Positions 4,993 through 5,080 of a DNA stretch of 5,080 nucleotides are shown in pieces. The notes beneath the pieces are model-generated. The model saw only the letters and a program-made list of their open reading frames with translations. It made no database searches and was not told the DNA's origin. A program made the translations under genes and the position numbers. This DNA is from Oscillospiraceae bacterium (GTDB lineage Bacteria; Bacillota; Clostridia; Oscillospirales; Ruminococcaceae), in NCBI GenBank assembly GCA_902362965.1, contig CABIYQ010000041.1, positions 1 through 5,080 on the forward strand, in the 5' to 3' direction. Position 1 is the stretch's first letter. The number at the start of each line of letters is the position of its first letter.

Positions 4993-5080
4993 TTAATTCG
5001 CCAATGGCGAATTTTCAACTGTTTTAATTTCTGTAATTTTATCTTTTTTTCCGATTTTAAAATCGGCGTTTGATCTGTAA
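4993..5080 (-). CDS. Partial CDS: C-terminal 28 residues of an upstream gene
   Basis: One minus-strand frame is open from the right edge (first full codon at 5079) to a TAA at 4993-4995. It gives 28 residues rich in Lys, Ile and Asp (ADFKIGKKDKITEIKTVEN), ending in NSPLAN. The last residues come from palindrome copy 4. The stop lies 18 nt before the Maff2-like ATG, consistent with a contiguous operon. Of the other two minus-strand frames, one stops within 8 codons of the edge. The other runs through the ribosome binding site into the Maff2-like gene, which makes it less likely. In related elements the gene here is often a VirD4-type coupling protein, but nothing in these 28 residues confirms that. 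Confidence 0.55.
   Translation of the reverse strand, partial: YRSNADFKIGKKDKITEIKTVENSPLAN
4995..5013. repeat. Intergenic palindrome, copy 4 (upstream gene / Maff2-like junction)
   Basis: 9-bp arms AATTCGCCA and TGGCGAATT surround a central A on the plus strand, the same orientation as copies 1 and 2. It lies 8 nt before the AGGAGG of the Maff2-like gene. Unlike the other copies, it falls inside the likely reading frame of the upstream gene: it encodes that protein's last residues (NSPLAN), and the TAA stop begins at the edge of the arm. Confidence 0.93.
5051..5066. repeat. Perfect 16-bp palindrome CCGATTTTAAAATCGG
   Basis: An exact inverted repeat with 8-bp arms and no spacer lies within the likely C-terminal coding part of the upstream gene. 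On the minus strand it is followed by A7, not T, so it is not a terminator for this operon. On the plus strand the T-run precedes it. It is AT-rich enough to be chance or codon-driven; no role is assigned. Confidence 0.6.

Noticed and set aside
511..5013. Palindrome series as a CRISPR array
   Set aside because: Spacing is irregular (roughly 0.57, 1.2 and 2.8 kb) with whole genes between copies, and no cas genes are present.

Overview
The window reads as part of the mating-pair-formation (type IV secretion) operon of an integrative and conjugative element from a low-GC Gram-positive bacterium. The AT-rich DNA, strong AGGAGG-type ribosome binding sites, frequent TTG starts, and gene set (Maff2-like, TrbL/VirB6-like, PrgI-like, VirB4) point to Clostridia, probably a Ruminococcus-like gut Firmicute. 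The taxon is inferred from style and gene content, not shown directly.

Every supportable gene is on the minus strand, so transcription runs from the right edge to the left edge. In that order: the C-terminal end of an unidentified upstream gene (4993 to the right edge); a 72-residue Maff2-like membrane peptide; a 290-residue polytopic TrbL/VirB6-like channel protein; a 177-residue soluble protein I do not recognise; a PrgI-like two-helix membrane protein; the VirB4 ATPase; and the basic N-terminal part of a protein that runs off the left edge, possibly the cell-wall hydrolase that often follows VirB4 in such elements. Together the recognised genes would make the inner-membrane channel and motor of a Gram-positive DNA-transfer machine.

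The feature not explained by gene content is a near-perfect palindrome, AATTCGCCA-N-TGGCGAATT, present four times. Each copy sits at a gene junction just upstream of the next gene's ribosome binding site. It is missing from two junctions: Maff2/TrbL (20-nt gap) and PrgI/VirB4 (overlapping). The palindromes therefore divide the operon into blocks: upstream gene | Maff2-TrbL | 177-aa protein | PrgI-VirB4 | basic protein. Two copies share an identical 36-nt unit that includes the ribosome binding site. One copy supplies the last codons and stop of the upstream gene.

Second points are a 161-nt out-of-frame overlap of PrgI with VirB4, with an A7 tract at the junction where one-base length changes would give very different products, and start-codon corrections for VirB4 and the 177-aa protein. 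There is no non-coding stretch longer than about 60 bases, and no RNA gene, transposase, CRISPR array, promoter or clear intrinsic terminator was seen.
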